From positions 1 through 64,000 of the forward strand of contig CAJWPZ010000003.1 in NCBI GenBank assembly GCA_913045325.1: DNA of 64,000 nt. The letters run 5' to 3'. The DNA comes from an uncultured Flavobacteriaceae bacterium. Lineage in GTDB: Bacteria > Bacteroidota > Bacteroidia > Flavobacteriales > Flavobacteriaceae. Positions 1 through 9,151 of the stretch are shown piece after piece (the first letter of the stretch is position 1; every line of letters starts with the position of its first letter). A program made the position numbers and the translations under genes. Below the pieces are notes generated by a model, which was not told the origin of the DNA, ran no database searches, and worked only from the letters and a program-made list of their open reading frames with translations.

Positions 1-93
1 TAGCTATCAAATATCGGACAACAAAAAAACCTGTAAGTCACAAAAAACAAATCTTATTACTGTAAATTTATAATCACAAAATAAACAAGAGTA

Positions 94-1935
94 ATGGAGA
101 ATAATAAAGTGAAGCATTATATCAAAAATGTCTTAGAAAATATGCCCTCAGGATGGCTAACCACCACCACACACAGGCTAGATATCTATGATGAAGCTTT
201 GGCGAAAACAGCGTTTCTAGACAAATTTGAAGCCTTGTTTAATTTGGATGTTTTTGACACAAAGTCTCTAAATGAGCTACCAACTGCCTATGATTATTTA
301 AGACTTGGGCATCCCCTTTCTTGTATTTTGGAGTGGGGAATTGCAAAAATGAACCACCTTGACACAAAAAGTGTTATTAGTTTTTCCTCCAACTCAAGCC
401 CTATATTAGCAATACTAAGAAAAAACCTACTCCAAAATACAAACACACAAATCATTTACCTTAGGGATGATTTAGCGTTTTTAAACCCAAGGGTATTAAA
501 AAAAGTGTATGGCTATCGCTTTACCCTAAAGCGAGTTGAAAATCTAAACGAAATCCCAGCATTTAATGGAACTACTATTTTTGTATCAAAGCAGGATACT
601 ATCTATAATGTTAACAGAAGTGAACATATCGATTTTGTAGTAAACTATACTCCCAAACTAGGAAGTGTTGTGGTGGTAAAAGGTGAGGAAAACAAATCCT
701 ATATTTCAGAAATACAACACGTTAGAAGAAGAGAGACCATAGCCATGACCCCTGCCAATTGTTTAGTGGCGCTTCAAACACTTTTACAGATTTCTGTAAA
801 AGAAACACCTAGCAACTTAGAGGCAAACAAAGCATCTGTACTCTCTAGTATTAAAAATATTACTGGTACAAATACAAGACCACTTGTTGGCTCTAGTGGT
901 TTGTCTATTCAATACGCAATTATGATGGGCCTTATAGATCATGCAATGCAACACCATCCTCAGAAGGCCATAAAAATTGTGGTGCCTCCAAACTGTTATG
1001 GAGGAACCAACGACCAGGCTAGAAGAGTTGCTGCCCTTATAGATAATGTAGCGGTAGTAGACCTTCCCGTAGATGGTGATAATGATATGGTGCAAAGTAT
1101 TGATACGGTATTGGCAAAAATTGCGCAGCAAGATGCCATACCATATATTATTGCAGAAATCCCTACAAACCCGAGAGTTGAAGTGCCAGATCTTAAGGCA
1201 TTAAAAAATGTATTAAGCGTAAAACGTACTACAAGCAATGGTGAAATTGCCATCGCGCCTGTCTTTATTCTAGATCAAACATTTTGCCCCAATGTCCACT
1301 TTTTAGGTGATAACGGTATCCTATCTGGTATTAAAGCAATAGCATATGCTAGTGGGTCTAAGTTTCCAAGTGGAGGGCTGTGTACTGCAGGTTATTGCAT
1401 TGCAAATAAAAAAGGAGATGTATTTACTAGTAAAATTGCCTTACATCTCGAGCTTTGCGATAATGAAGCTACACCTTTGCAGTATGAGCTATTAGCAAGG
1501 CAATTACCATCAATGAATCAAAGAATAAAAGACGCCTATCAAAACACCAGAGCGTTTGTAGATTATATACAAAAAGTACTTCCTCAAGCTAAGATTAATT
1601 TTGTATCCCAAAAATTGGCGGATGCGGGCTTCACGCCCTCTGTATTTTCTTTAGATCTTCCTACCAAGGGAGCTACAACGCAAGAAAGAGAGATACATAA
1701 AAGAGGGTTAAACCATCTGTTGATAAAGATGATGATTACACAAATACCAGATCAAAGCAAGTACTGCGTGAGTTATGGGCAGTTAAAGGGGTGTTACTGG
1801 ACCATTCCTGCCACCTCTACCCAAGGTACTACCAAAGAAGGAGATAAAGATTATATCGCACGCGTTTCATTATCTCCAGATATGAATCTAGAACTTCATA
1901 AAAAGGTGTTTTTAGATTTTGTTCAAAGTATGTAG
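94..1935 (+). CDS. Cys/Met-metabolism-type PLP-dependent enzyme (cystathionine gamma-synthase-like)
   Basis: This 613-residue protein looks like a fold-type I PLP enzyme of the Cys/Met metabolism family, which acts on homoserine esters, cystathionine or methionine. The best sequence sign is the ASGSKFPSGG segment, whose Lys423 sits where the family's Schiff-base lysine is expected. It is followed by a substrate-domain-like C-terminus. The protein is much longer than the usual 380-430 residues because of an N-terminal extension of about 200 residues with no motif I recognise. It faces an Lrp regulator tail to tail and lies upstream of thrB and thrC, so a role in methionine, threonine or homoserine metabolism is inferred. 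The exact reaction is not determinable from sequence. The ATG at 94 is the natural start. Confidence 0.7.
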   Translation: MENNKVKHYIKNVLENMPSGWLTTTTHRLDIYDEALAKTAFLDKFEALFNLDVFDTKSLNELPTAYDYLRLGHPLSCILEWGIAKMNHLDTKSVISFSSNSSPILAILRKNLLQNTNTQIIYLRDDLAFLNPRVLKKVYGYRFTLKRVENLNEIPAFNGTTIFVSKQDTIYNVNRSEHIDFVVNYTPKLGSVVVVKGEENKSYISEIQHVRRRETIAMTPANCLVALQTLLQISVKETPSNLEANKASVLSSIKNITGTNTRPLVGSSGLSIQYAIMMGLIDHAMQHHPQKAIKIVVPPNCYGGTNDQARRVAALIDNVAVVDLPVDGDNDMVQSIDTVLAKIAQQDAIPYIIAEIPTNPRVEVPDLKALKNVLSVKRTTSNGEIAIAPVFILDQTFCPNVHFLGDNGILSGIKAIAYASGSKFPSGGLCTAGYCIANKKGDVFTSKIALHLELCDNEATPLQYELLARQLPSMNQRIKDAYQNTRAFVDYIQKVLPQAKINFVSQKLADAGFTPSVFSLDLPTKGATTQEREIHKRGLNHLLIKMMITQIPDQSKYCVSYGQLKGCYWTIPATSTQGTTKEGDKDYIARVSLSPDMNLELHKKVFLDFVQSM

Positions 1936-1950
1936 AATGCTAGTAAATTT

Positions 1951-2409
1951 TTATAGGATGTTATGTACCTTTTCGTTGTGCAAAACCATAGTGGTTTGCG
2001 TGCTCTGGATATAATCAAGGGTAGATAGACGGTCTAGAATAAAGACTCTCAACTCATCAGAGTCTTTTACTGCAACATGTAAAACAAAGTCATGATCTCC
2101 AGCAATGTGAAACAATTGAATAACACCAGGCAATTGAGAAGCTTTGTATATAAAATCTGCAATTACAGAGCGGTGTTGCTTGTTGAGTTTGATGGCCAAC
2201 ATAACCTCAATATTAAGCCCTAATTTTTTTTGATCAATCTGTACAGAAGTTCCTTTAAAATAGCCTTTTTGGGTTAGTTTTTTAATTCTATCATGTGTGC
2301 TAGATTGAGCAATTCCAATCTTAGCAGCAATCTCTTTGTTTGATAGCCGTGCATTATTCAGTAATAGGTTTAAAATCTGAATATCTTTCGAGTCTAATTC
2401 TTTTTTCAT
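1951..2409 (-). CDS. Lrp/AsnC-family transcriptional regulator
   Basis: A 152-residue feast/famine regulator. Residues 5-55 form an AsnC-type helix-turn-helix (starting KDIQILNLLLNNARLSNKEI), and residues 65-140 form the alpha/beta RAM domain that binds amino acids and drives oligomerisation. The length is typical of the family. It is transcribed divergently from thrB and converges on the PLP enzyme gene, with 15 bp between their ends. Family members usually autoregulate and control a neighbouring amino acid gene, so thrB-thrC and the PLP enzyme are the inferred targets. The 140-bp gap to thrB holds repeats that could be its binding sites. The effector amino acid is unknown. Confidence 0.9.
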   Translation of the reverse strand: MKKELDSKDIQILNLLLNNARLSNKEIAAKIGIAQSSTHDRIKKLTQKGYFKGTSVQIDQKKLGLNIEVMLAIKLNKQHRSVIADFIYKASQLPGVIQLFHIAGDHDFVLHVAVKDSDELRVFILDRLSTLDYIQSTQTTMVLHNEKVHNIL

Positions 2410-2440
2410 AAAATTTCCGAATCTTTTTTGGTTTATCTAA

Positions 2441-2502
2441 AGTATTAGCAAATACTATTGTGCATATATGACTATTGTCAGATATTTGTGCAAATATATG
2501 TC
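2441..2502. promoter_or_regulatory. Repeat-rich lrp-thrB intergenic control region
   Basis: The divergent gap holds an inverted repeat, AGTATT-AGCA-AATACT, at 2441-2456. It also holds a direct repeat of the form TTGTGCA(A)ATATATG at 2458-2470 and 2486-2500, with copies 28 bp apart. AT-rich repeats spaced at a few helical turns are typical of Lrp-family operators. This is a candidate control region for lrp and thrB; no binding data are implied. Confidence 0.4.
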
Positions 2503-2549
2503 AATATACAGAATTAAACATATATAAATTACCACCTATATAGTTTCAA

Positions 2550-3476
2550 ATGAATCACAATGAAATTAAACTATTTTCTCCAGCAACAGTTGCAAATGTA
2601 GCTTGTGGCTTTGATGTATTAGGCCTTTGTTTAGATACAGTAGGAGATGAAATGGTAATAAGAAAAGTCGATAAAAAAGGGATTAGAATTACAAAAATAG
2701 AAGGATTTAAACTTCCCTTTGAAACAGAGTTGAATGTAGCCGGGGTTTCTGCCCTAGCCATGTATCAAGAATTACAACCAGATTGTGGTTTTGAGATTGA
2801 AATCAAAAAAAACATAAAGCCAGGAAGTGGCATTGGCAGTAGCGCAGCAAGCGCTGTTGGAAGTGTTTATGGAATTAATGCGCTATTAGGGAGCCCTTTA
2901 AACAAGACACAGCTCACCCGCTTTGCCATGAAAGGAGAAGCTTTGGCTAGTGGGTCAGAACATGCAGATAATATAGCACCTGCACTCTTTGGAGGTTTTA
3001 CTTTAGTTAAAAGTGTAAACCCTCTGGAAATATTACAAATACCATCTCCAGATAATTTATATGTCACTATTATCCACCCACAAATAGAAATCAAAACAGC
3101 TATATCTAGAGCCATGCTACCAAAAAATGTAGCCCTTCAAGATGCAGTAACCCAGTGGGCAAATGTTGGTAGTTTTATTCATAGCTTGCACACGAGTGAT
3201 TACCCCTTAATGAAAAGGTCATTGCATGATGTTATTATAGAACCCCATAGAAGTAAATTAATCCCTCATTATGATGAGGTTAAAAAGCAAACACTTAATG
3301 TTGGAGCTTTGGGAACAAATATTTCTGGTTCGGGTCCTTCCATTTTTTCTTTATGCGAAGGGATCAAAACTGCAAATCAAGTAAAGGATGTTATGAGAAA
3401 AATATATTCAAACACAGGAATTGATTTTGATATTCACGTTTCAAAAATCAATACCAAAGGGGTTAAAGTTTTGTAG
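2550..3476 (+). CDS. thrB: Homoserine kinase (GHMP family)
   Basis: ThrB phosphorylates homoserine to O-phosphohomoserine, the penultimate step of threonine synthesis, in the cytosol. The 308-residue length is normal. The GHMP ATP-binding loop PGSGIGSSAA is at residues 91-100. The N-terminal PATVANVACGFDVLG is the family's substrate-side signature, and the C-terminal GTNISGSGPSIF is the third GHMP motif. It is followed after 80 bp by thrC, the next enzyme of the pathway, and probably shares its transcript. The ATG at 2550 gives the canonical N-terminus. It is divergent from an Lrp regulator that may control it. Confidence 0.95.
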   Translation: MNHNEIKLFSPATVANVACGFDVLGLCLDTVGDEMVIRKVDKKGIRITKIEGFKLPFETELNVAGVSALAMYQELQPDCGFEIEIKKNIKPGSGIGSSAASAVGSVYGINALLGSPLNKTQLTRFAMKGEALASGSEHADNIAPALFGGFTLVKSVNPLEILQIPSPDNLYVTIIHPQIEIKTAISRAMLPKNVALQDAVTQWANVGSFIHSLHTSDYPLMKRSLHDVIIEPHRSKLIPHYDEVKKQTLNVGALGTNISGSGPSIFSLCEGIKTANQVKDVMRKIYSNTGIDFDIHVSKINTKGVKVL

Positions 3477-3556
3477 ATACATAACTAATTAACGTTCTTG
3501 GATTAATAAGGGTAAATTAAAAAAGTACATTTTAAAATATTTTATAAAAGTAAAAA

Positions 3557-4867
3557 ATGAAGTATTACAGTTTAAATAGAAAAGCCTTAGAGGTGTCTTT
3601 TAAAGAGGCAGTCATTAAAGGGTTGGCAGAAGATAAAGGACTGTATTTTCCTGAAAATATAACACCCTTACCAACATCGTTTTTTGAGAACATAGATGCC
3701 TTATCTGATGTTGAGATTGCTTTTGAGGCTATAAAACAGTTTGTAACACCAGAAATTCCAGAGCCTATCTTAAAAAAGATACTAGAAGAAACGCTATGCT
3801 TTGATTTTCCAATTGTAGATATACATAAAAACATCTCAACCCTGGAGCTCTTCCATGGGCCAACCATGGCATTTAAAGATGTGGGTGCACGTTTTATGGC
3901 ACGTTGTTTAGGTTATTTTAATCAAGATAATACAAACGAAGTTACCGTATTGGTGGCTACCTCAGGAGATACAGGCGCCGCGGTAGCTAATGGTTTTTTG
4001 GGTGTTAAAGATGTGAAGGTGGTCATTCTATACCCTAGTAATAAAGTAAGTGATATACAAGAAAAGCAAATAACAAGTCTTGGACAAAACATTAGCGCCC
4101 TAGAGGTTCTAGGGACCTTTGACGATTGCCAAGCCATGGTTAAAAATGCTTTTTTAGATAAAGATATAATTCAAAAAATACAATTAACCTCTGCTAATTC
4201 TATCAATGTGGCGCGGTGGCTGCCACAAATGTTTTACTTTTTTATTGCCTATAAAAAGTTGTACAAAACACATAAAGATATCGTGTTTTCTGTGCCAAGT
4301 GGAAATTTCGGAAATGTATGCGCAGGTATGATGGCTCAACAATTAGGGCTTCCAGTTAGGCATTTTATAGCAGCAAACAACGATAATAATGTGGTGACAA
4401 AATATCTAAAAACACAACTGTACACCCCCGTAAAATCTGTGCAAACCATCAGTAACGCCATGGATGTTGGAGATCCTAGCAACTTTATTAGAATTCAGGA
4501 AATTTATAAAAATAAATTTGACAACTTGCAAAACAATCTATCTTCCTTTAGTTTCAATAATACCCAAACAAGAGCAGCTATGCTAGAAATCTATACAAAC
4601 AACGGCTATGTAGCAGATCCACACGGAGCGGTTGGCTATTTGGGATGTAAAGCATATTTAGAGAAAAACCCCAAGGCGCATTGTGTATTTTTGGAAACGG
4701 CACATCCTACAAAGTTTCTTGAAGTGGTTGAAGATGTGATTAACACAAAACAGACCCTTCCAGAACAAATACAAGCGGTTATTGATAATAAAAAAGTAGC
4801 CACTACAATTTCAAACTACAGTGAGTTAAAAACATTTTTGTTATTGCATAAAGGGACACAGGTATAA
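3557..4867 (+). CDS. thrC: Threonine synthase
   Basis: ThrC converts O-phosphohomoserine to threonine and phosphate using PLP. At 436 residues it fits the class of bacterial and fungal enzymes with an N-terminal ThrC domain (YYSLNRKALEVSFKEAVIKG). The Schiff-base lysine is Lys107 in HGPTMAFKDVGARFM. A glycine-rich phosphate-binding loop follows (ATSGDTGAAVANG), and a PSGNFGNV segment lies further on. It sits immediately after thrB. No aspartokinase/homoserine dehydrogenase gene (thrA) is visible, so it must lie left of the window or elsewhere. Start and stop are clear. Confidence 0.96.
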   Translation: MKYYSLNRKALEVSFKEAVIKGLAEDKGLYFPENITPLPTSFFENIDALSDVEIAFEAIKQFVTPEIPEPILKKILEETLCFDFPIVDIHKNISTLELFHGPTMAFKDVGARFMARCLGYFNQDNTNEVTVLVATSGDTGAAVANGFLGVKDVKVVILYPSNKVSDIQEKQITSLGQNISALEVLGTFDDCQAMVKNAFLDKDIIQKIQLTSANSINVARWLPQMFYFFIAYKKLYKTHKDIVFSVPSGNFGNVCAGMMAQQLGLPVRHFIAANNDNNVVTKYLKTQLYTPVKSVQTISNAMDVGDPSNFIRIQEIYKNKFDNLQNNLSSFSFNNTQTRAAMLEIYTNNGYVADPHGAVGYLGCKAYLEKNPKAHCVFLETAHPTKFLEVVEDVINTKQTLPEQIQAVIDNKKVATTISNYSELKTFLLLHKGTQV

Positions 4868-4884
4868 AAAATAAATACGAAACG

Positions 4885-6075
4885 GTGGATAAAAAAAAGA
4901 TTTCAATTATAGGTGGTGGACCCTCCGCTTTTTTGTTGGCTTGTTTTCTAGACCCTGAAAAATTCTCTGTCACGATCTATGAGAAAAACAAAACCTTTGG
5001 ACGTAAATTTTTAGTTGCTGGAAAAGGAGGTTTTAATCTAACCCATTCAGAAACTACCCAAGAACTTATAAATAGGTACACCCCTACTGGGTTTTTAGAC
5101 AAGGCATTACAAAACTTCACAAATACTGATTTTAGAAATTGGCTAGATACAATAGCCATACCTACATACATTGGAAGTAGCAAGAGGGTTTATCCAAAAC
5201 AGGGCATAAAACCTATTGAGGTTTTAAATGCAATTGCTAAAACGCTGAAAGAAAAAGGCGTTACGATAAAATACGAGCACACCTTTAGTGGTTGGAATAA
5301 TACGGATGAGCCACTACTCAATAAAGTAGCAATCAAAACAGATTACACTATATTTTGTTTGGGTGGCGCTAGCTGGAAGATAACCGGATCTGACGGGAAA
5401 TGGCTAGATTCTTTTTCAGAAAAAGGAATTAAAACCAAGATATTTCAAGGCTCAAATTGTGGCTATAAAATTAATTGGAACAAGGATTTTATAAAAAAAC
5501 ATGAAGGAACTCCTCTTAAAAATATTACTATTTCTTGTGATACCAGATTGCAAAAAGGAGAAGCTGTTATTACCACCTTTGGGCTAGAAGGAAACGCTAT
5601 TTATGGCCTTAGTCCTCAAATTAGAGCACAACTAGCTGCAAATTTAAAAGCGGCAATATATATTGATTTTAAGCCTTCACTTTCTATAGAAAATTTACAT
5701 GCCAAGATGCAAGTATCTAGCTATAAAAACACAAGCCAGATCTTAAAGAAAGAGATAAAACTAAGCGCTGCTCAAATAGATTTATTAAAAGCATATGTAT
5801 CAAAAGAGGAGTATTTAAACAAAGAGATCTTAGCAAAAAAAATCAAAAGTTTTCCTTTAGAAATTCTAAATACCGCATCTATTGATGAATCAATTTCTAC
5901 CGTTGGCGGGATTGATTTAAGTGCAATTTCTCAGAATTTTGAGCTTGAAAAATTAGCAAATCAATTTTGTATTGGTGAAATGTTAGACTGGGACGCCCCA
6001 ACGGGCGGCTACCTACTGCAAGGGTGCGTGAGTACTGGAGTTTGGCTGGCGAAATATTTAAATACTGCAGATTAA
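4885..6075 (+). CDS. NAD(P)/FAD-dependent oxidoreductase (BaiN/HI0933-like flavoprotein)
   Basis: A 396-residue flavoprotein with an N-terminal FAD-binding Rossmann motif (IIGGGPSAFLLA, from residue 8). It has the HI0933/BaiN hallmarks FGRKFLVAGKGGFNLTHSE and, near the C-terminus, TVGGIDLS and GEMLDWDAPTGGYLLQGC. Family members are soluble aminoacetone-oxidase/BaiN-like flavoproteins whose physiological substrates are mostly unknown. It starts with GTG at 4885, the only start near the predicted N-terminus. It lies 17 bp after thrC, so it is probably the last gene of the thr transcript. The substrate cannot be assigned from sequence. Confidence 0.85.
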   Translation: MDKKKISIIGGGPSAFLLACFLDPEKFSVTIYEKNKTFGRKFLVAGKGGFNLTHSETTQELINRYTPTGFLDKALQNFTNTDFRNWLDTIAIPTYIGSSKRVYPKQGIKPIEVLNAIAKTLKEKGVTIKYEHTFSGWNNTDEPLLNKVAIKTDYTIFCLGGASWKITGSDGKWLDSFSEKGIKTKIFQGSNCGYKINWNKDFIKKHEGTPLKNITISCDTRLQKGEAVITTFGLEGNAIYGLSPQIRAQLAANLKAAIYIDFKPSLSIENLHAKMQVSSYKNTSQILKKEIKLSAAQIDLLKAYVSKEEYLNKEILAKKIKSFPLEILNTASIDESISTVGGIDLSAISQNFELEKLANQFCIGEMLDWDAPTGGYLLQGCVSTGVWLAKYLNTAD

Positions 6076-6153
6076 AAATCTTTAGAGTAAAATATTTCTA
6101 CTATCTTGTCAAAAGGTTTTTAAATACAGAAATATCCTTTAAAATACAGTCCA

Positions 6154-7095
6154 TTGGCACAGTACACTACATTAACAAAAAAAGATATTGAATCTATTTT
6201 AACACCCTATGGGGTTAAGCAAATAATATCGTTTAAAATCTTAAACGGTGGATCAGAAAACACAAACTATCAAGTACAGACACATGGCAGAACCCTGGTA
6301 GTCACAATTTGTGAATTAAAGACTAAAAAAAACGCATCAGAGCTTGGTCTACTTCTAGAACATCTGGCCAAAAGCAATTTTAAAACCTCTAAAATTATTA
6401 GAACGCTAGACAATGAACTGCTTACCTCTTGGCAGGGAAAACCTGTTATGGTAAAAAGCTTTGTTAAGGGCGCTATAATAGAGCAATTGCCCAATGATTT
6501 AATCACATTGGTAGGATCAGAGCTTGGGAAGCTTCATAAAATAGCAGCACCAAAGTATCTTCAAAATCATGCCAATTTTGGGAAACAAGAATTTAGCAAT
6601 GTAAAAAAATATGCCCCAAACTCATTGTTTGATTCATGGCTTTCGCAAAACCTTGAGTACATACAACCATTTATTAGCTCAAAACTACCGCAAGGGCTCA
6701 TTCATGCAGATGTATTTAGCAGTAATGTTATTATAAATAAGTTGCAGGACAGTGCAGTTATTATGGATTTTGAAGAGGCCGTAAAATACTATAGAGTGTA
6801 TGATATTGGCATGACTATTATAGGGATTTGTGGAGAAGGTGTTACTGTTAATTTTGAAAAAGTCAGCGCGCTTTTAAAAGGATATCAAAAAGAGTTGCAA
6901 TTACTAGATATAGAAATTAATGCCCTGCAAGCTTTTACTGTGTATGCGGGATCTGCCATGACTTTTTGGAGACATTCGCATTTTAATTTTATAAAGCCAG
7001 ATCCTGATTTTTTTGACCATTACAAGTCTTTACAAACTTTGACAGACTTTGTAAAACAACAACCCGCAGATTGTTTTGTAAAACTAGCCCGATAA
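6154..7095 (+). CDS. Phosphotransferase, APH / ThrB2 (type II homoserine kinase-like) family
   Basis: A 313-residue member of the aminoglycoside-phosphotransferase fold. The Brenner motif LIHADVFSSNVI has catalytic Asp186 following His184, and the metal-binding segment is IMDFEEA. The N-terminal ILNGGSENTNYQV is the usual nucleotide loop of ThrB2-type small-molecule kinases. Possible substrates are homoserine, hexosamine, choline-like alcohols or an antibiotic, and sequence alone does not choose. It follows the thrBC-flavoprotein genes by 78 bp and precedes a glycosyltransferase by 10 bp. The only start compatible with the full domain is TTG at 6154. A second homoserine-kinase-like fold near a GHMP thrB is curious. 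Confidence 0.75.
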   Translation: MAQYTTLTKKDIESILTPYGVKQIISFKILNGGSENTNYQVQTHGRTLVVTICELKTKKNASELGLLLEHLAKSNFKTSKIIRTLDNELLTSWQGKPVMVKSFVKGAIIEQLPNDLITLVGSELGKLHKIAAPKYLQNHANFGKQEFSNVKKYAPNSLFDSWLSQNLEYIQPFISSKLPQGLIHADVFSSNVIINKLQDSAVIMDFEEAVKYYRVYDIGMTIIGICGEGVTVNFEKVSALLKGYQKELQLLDIEINALQAFTVYAGSAMTFWRHSHFNFIKPDPDFFDHYKSLQTLTDFVKQQPADCFVKLAR

Positions 7096-7105
7096 AAATA
7101 GCGTA

Positions 7106-8074
7106 ATGGAACTAAAAAGAGTAAGCTACAAACACAAAAACAATAAGCCTACCTATTATCTTATTAATTACGTAAAGCAATGCATACCTGGTATGTATTA
7201 TCAAAAAAAGATAAAACAAAAAATAAATAGCAAGAAACATCTTAGTGGTATCCAAAAAAGAGTTGATTATTATAACAAGCTATCAAATACCACAACCTTA
7301 AAAGACCCCATACCATTATCTGATATTAAAACAATCCCGGGATCAAAAGTGTATTTCTTTGATTTGTATCAATACAGCAGGTATTTTAATCAAAAACTAA
7401 AAGGAGTATTTCTATTTGGTGATATTGTTCATGTACCTGGGCAACCAACTTTTGTGAAAAGTAGACCTATTAATGACAACAATGAAAATGCTGTACTACT
7501 GAAATGGAATGAATTGAGGCATTTTATGTTTATAAAAAAGGAACAAAAAACCTATCTAGAGAAAAAGGACATGCTTGTTAGTAGAGGTAAGGTTCATAAA
7601 ACACAAGGGCACAGAATCAAATTCATAGAAAAATACTTTAATCACCCAATGTGTAATATTGGAAGAGTAAACACAAATGAGTTGAATCCTTTATGGAAGG
7701 TGGCTAGGCTAACCATAGACCAGCAACTTGATTATAAATTTATTCTATGCCTTGAAGGAAATGATGTTGCAAGCAACTTAAAGTGGGTGATGTCCTCACA
7801 GTCTATAGCGGTAATGCCTGAGCCAAAATTTGAAACATGGTTTATGGAAGGGTTACTAGTGGCTGATGTACATTATATTAAAATCAAAGATGATTATTCA
7901 GACCTTGAGCAAAGGCTCACTTACTTTATCGAAAATCAAGACAAAGCGCTCCACATCATTAAAAATGCAAATGCATATGTGCAGCAGTTTAAAGACAAGA
8001 AAACTGAAGCGCTGATTTCTCTTCTTACATTAAAAAAGTATTTTGAAAAAACAGACCAATCACAGCTGCTTTAG
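7106..8074 (+). CDS. Glycosyltransferase family 90-like (CAP10 / lipopolysaccharide A type) protein
   Basis: A 322-residue cytosolic protein resembling the CAP10/GT90 glycosyltransferases that decorate surface polysaccharides. Recognisable segments are GDIVHVPGQPTFVKSRPI, the basic segment KWNELRHFMFIKK, and ILCLEGNDVASNLKWVMSSQS followed by MPEPKFETWFMEG, which matches the nucleotide-sugar-binding C-terminal half of the family. There is no signal peptide or membrane segment. It starts 10 bp after the APH-type kinase and is probably co-transcribed with it, though no other polysaccharide gene lies nearby. Acceptor and donor are unknown. Confidence 0.6.
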   Translation: MELKRVSYKHKNNKPTYYLINYVKQCIPGMYYQKKIKQKINSKKHLSGIQKRVDYYNKLSNTTTLKDPIPLSDIKTIPGSKVYFFDLYQYSRYFNQKLKGVFLFGDIVHVPGQPTFVKSRPINDNNENAVLLKWNELRHFMFIKKEQKTYLEKKDMLVSRGKVHKTQGHRIKFIEKYFNHPMCNIGRVNTNELNPLWKVARLTIDQQLDYKFILCLEGNDVASNLKWVMSSQSIAVMPEPKFETWFMEGLLVADVHYIKIKDDYSDLEQRLTYFIENQDKALHIIKNANAYVQQFKDKKTEALISLLTLKKYFEKTDQSQLL

Positions 8075-8169
8075 AACACCTTTATTAAAATTTCAATACA
8101 AGTAAATTTATATACCGGGCAGGGGCAGCAATTGTGTTGTTAAAAAAACACACAAACAAATGTTAAGGA

Positions 8170-8200
8170 TTGTATTGCATATGTATCTTTTTTATCTTTG
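8170..8200 (+). promoter_or_regulatory. Bacteroidetes promoter of the DUF3050 gene
   Basis: TATCTTTG at 8193-8200 matches the TAnnTTTG -7 box exactly. A TTG at 8170-8172 lies 20 bp upstream, at the normal -33 spacing. The ATG of the downstream gene is 35 bp beyond. Confidence 0.7.
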
Positions 8201-8235
8201 CAAAGTATATTTTTAAATAGGACTAAATTTTAACA

Positions 8236-9030
8236 ATGAATACAATACTACACATAGAACAGGAGATTTCAGGATTAAGAGAACAACTAAAAACTCACAA
8301 ACTTTATGAAAATTTAAAAACCATAGAAGATATTAAGTTGTTTATGGAGAATCATGTGTTCGCAGTTTGGGATTTCATGTCACTTTTAAAAAGTCTTCAA
8401 ATACAAATCACAACAGTACAAACGCCCTGGACACCACCGAAAAACCCAACATTATCAAGGTTTATCAATGAGATAGTACACGCAGAAGAGAGTGATGTAA
8501 ACGAGTTTGGAGTTGCCAATAGCCATTATGAGATGTACCTAGAAGCAATGTTACAAGTTGGTGCAGATACCGATAAAATTGACACATTTATAAATCTTAT
8601 CACAGATGGAAACACCCTGGAAGATTCATTCAAAGAGATTACCCTAGACCAAAGAGTTGTAGATTTTGTTAGGTTTACATTTTCAGTTATAGAAACTGAA
8701 AAAACACATATGGTTGCCTCTGCCTTTACCTTTGGTAGAGAAGATGTGATTCCAGATATGTTTATGGAAATTTTAAAAAGTGCTGATTCAGAAAACAAAT
8801 CATTTAATAAGTTAAAGTATTATTTGGAGCGCCATATTGAATTAGATGGTGATGAACACGGGCCGTTGTCTCTAAAGATGATCACAGAATTATGTGAGCA
8901 GGATACTCAAAAATGGAGTGAAACCCTTACCATAGCAAAGCAATCTCTAGAAAAAAGAATAGAACTATGGAATGCAATTAATGATATGATAACTGTTAAA
9001 AAACATCACTACAACACTGTAAGTAATTAA
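8236..9030 (+). CDS. DUF3050 domain-containing protein
   Basis: A 264-residue soluble protein that matches the DUF3050 family along its length. Recognisable parts are the N-terminal [20 protein letters not shown] and the central [12 protein letters not shown]. Histidine- and glutamate-rich helices follow, including [16 protein letters not shown] near the C-terminus. The predicted all-helical fold with conserved His/Glu/Asp residues resembles haem-oxygenase-like or diiron proteins (inference). The family has no established function that I can state. It has its own clear promoter and no obvious operon partner. The start is the first ATG after that promoter. Confidence 0.85.
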   Translation: MNTILHIEQEISGLREQLKTHKLYENLKTIEDIKLFMENHVFAVWDFMSLLKSLQIQITTVQTPWTPPKNPTLSRFINEIVHAEESDVNEFGVANSHYEMYLEAMLQVGADTDKIDTFINLITDGNTLEDSFKEITLDQRVVDFVRFTFSVIETEKTHMVASAFTFGREDVIPDMFMEILKSADSENKSFNKLKYYLERHIELDGDEHGPLSLKMITELCEQDTQKWSETLTIAKQSLEKRIELWNAINDMITVKKHHYNTVSN

Positions 9031-9151
9031 AAGTCTAACTTACAAATTGCTATATAAGGTATCCTATCCTTTTTCATTAGGTTTTTATTTCCTAATTTAG
9101 AGGTTCAAAGCAATTACTTATTTACATAAATAGTTTTAAAAACATCTCTAA

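Noticed and set aside
1..93. Possible tail of an upstream gene at the left edge
   Set aside because: No frame through this stretch has clear coding character, and the sequence reads as AT-rich spacer before the PLP enzyme gene. Nothing could be supported.
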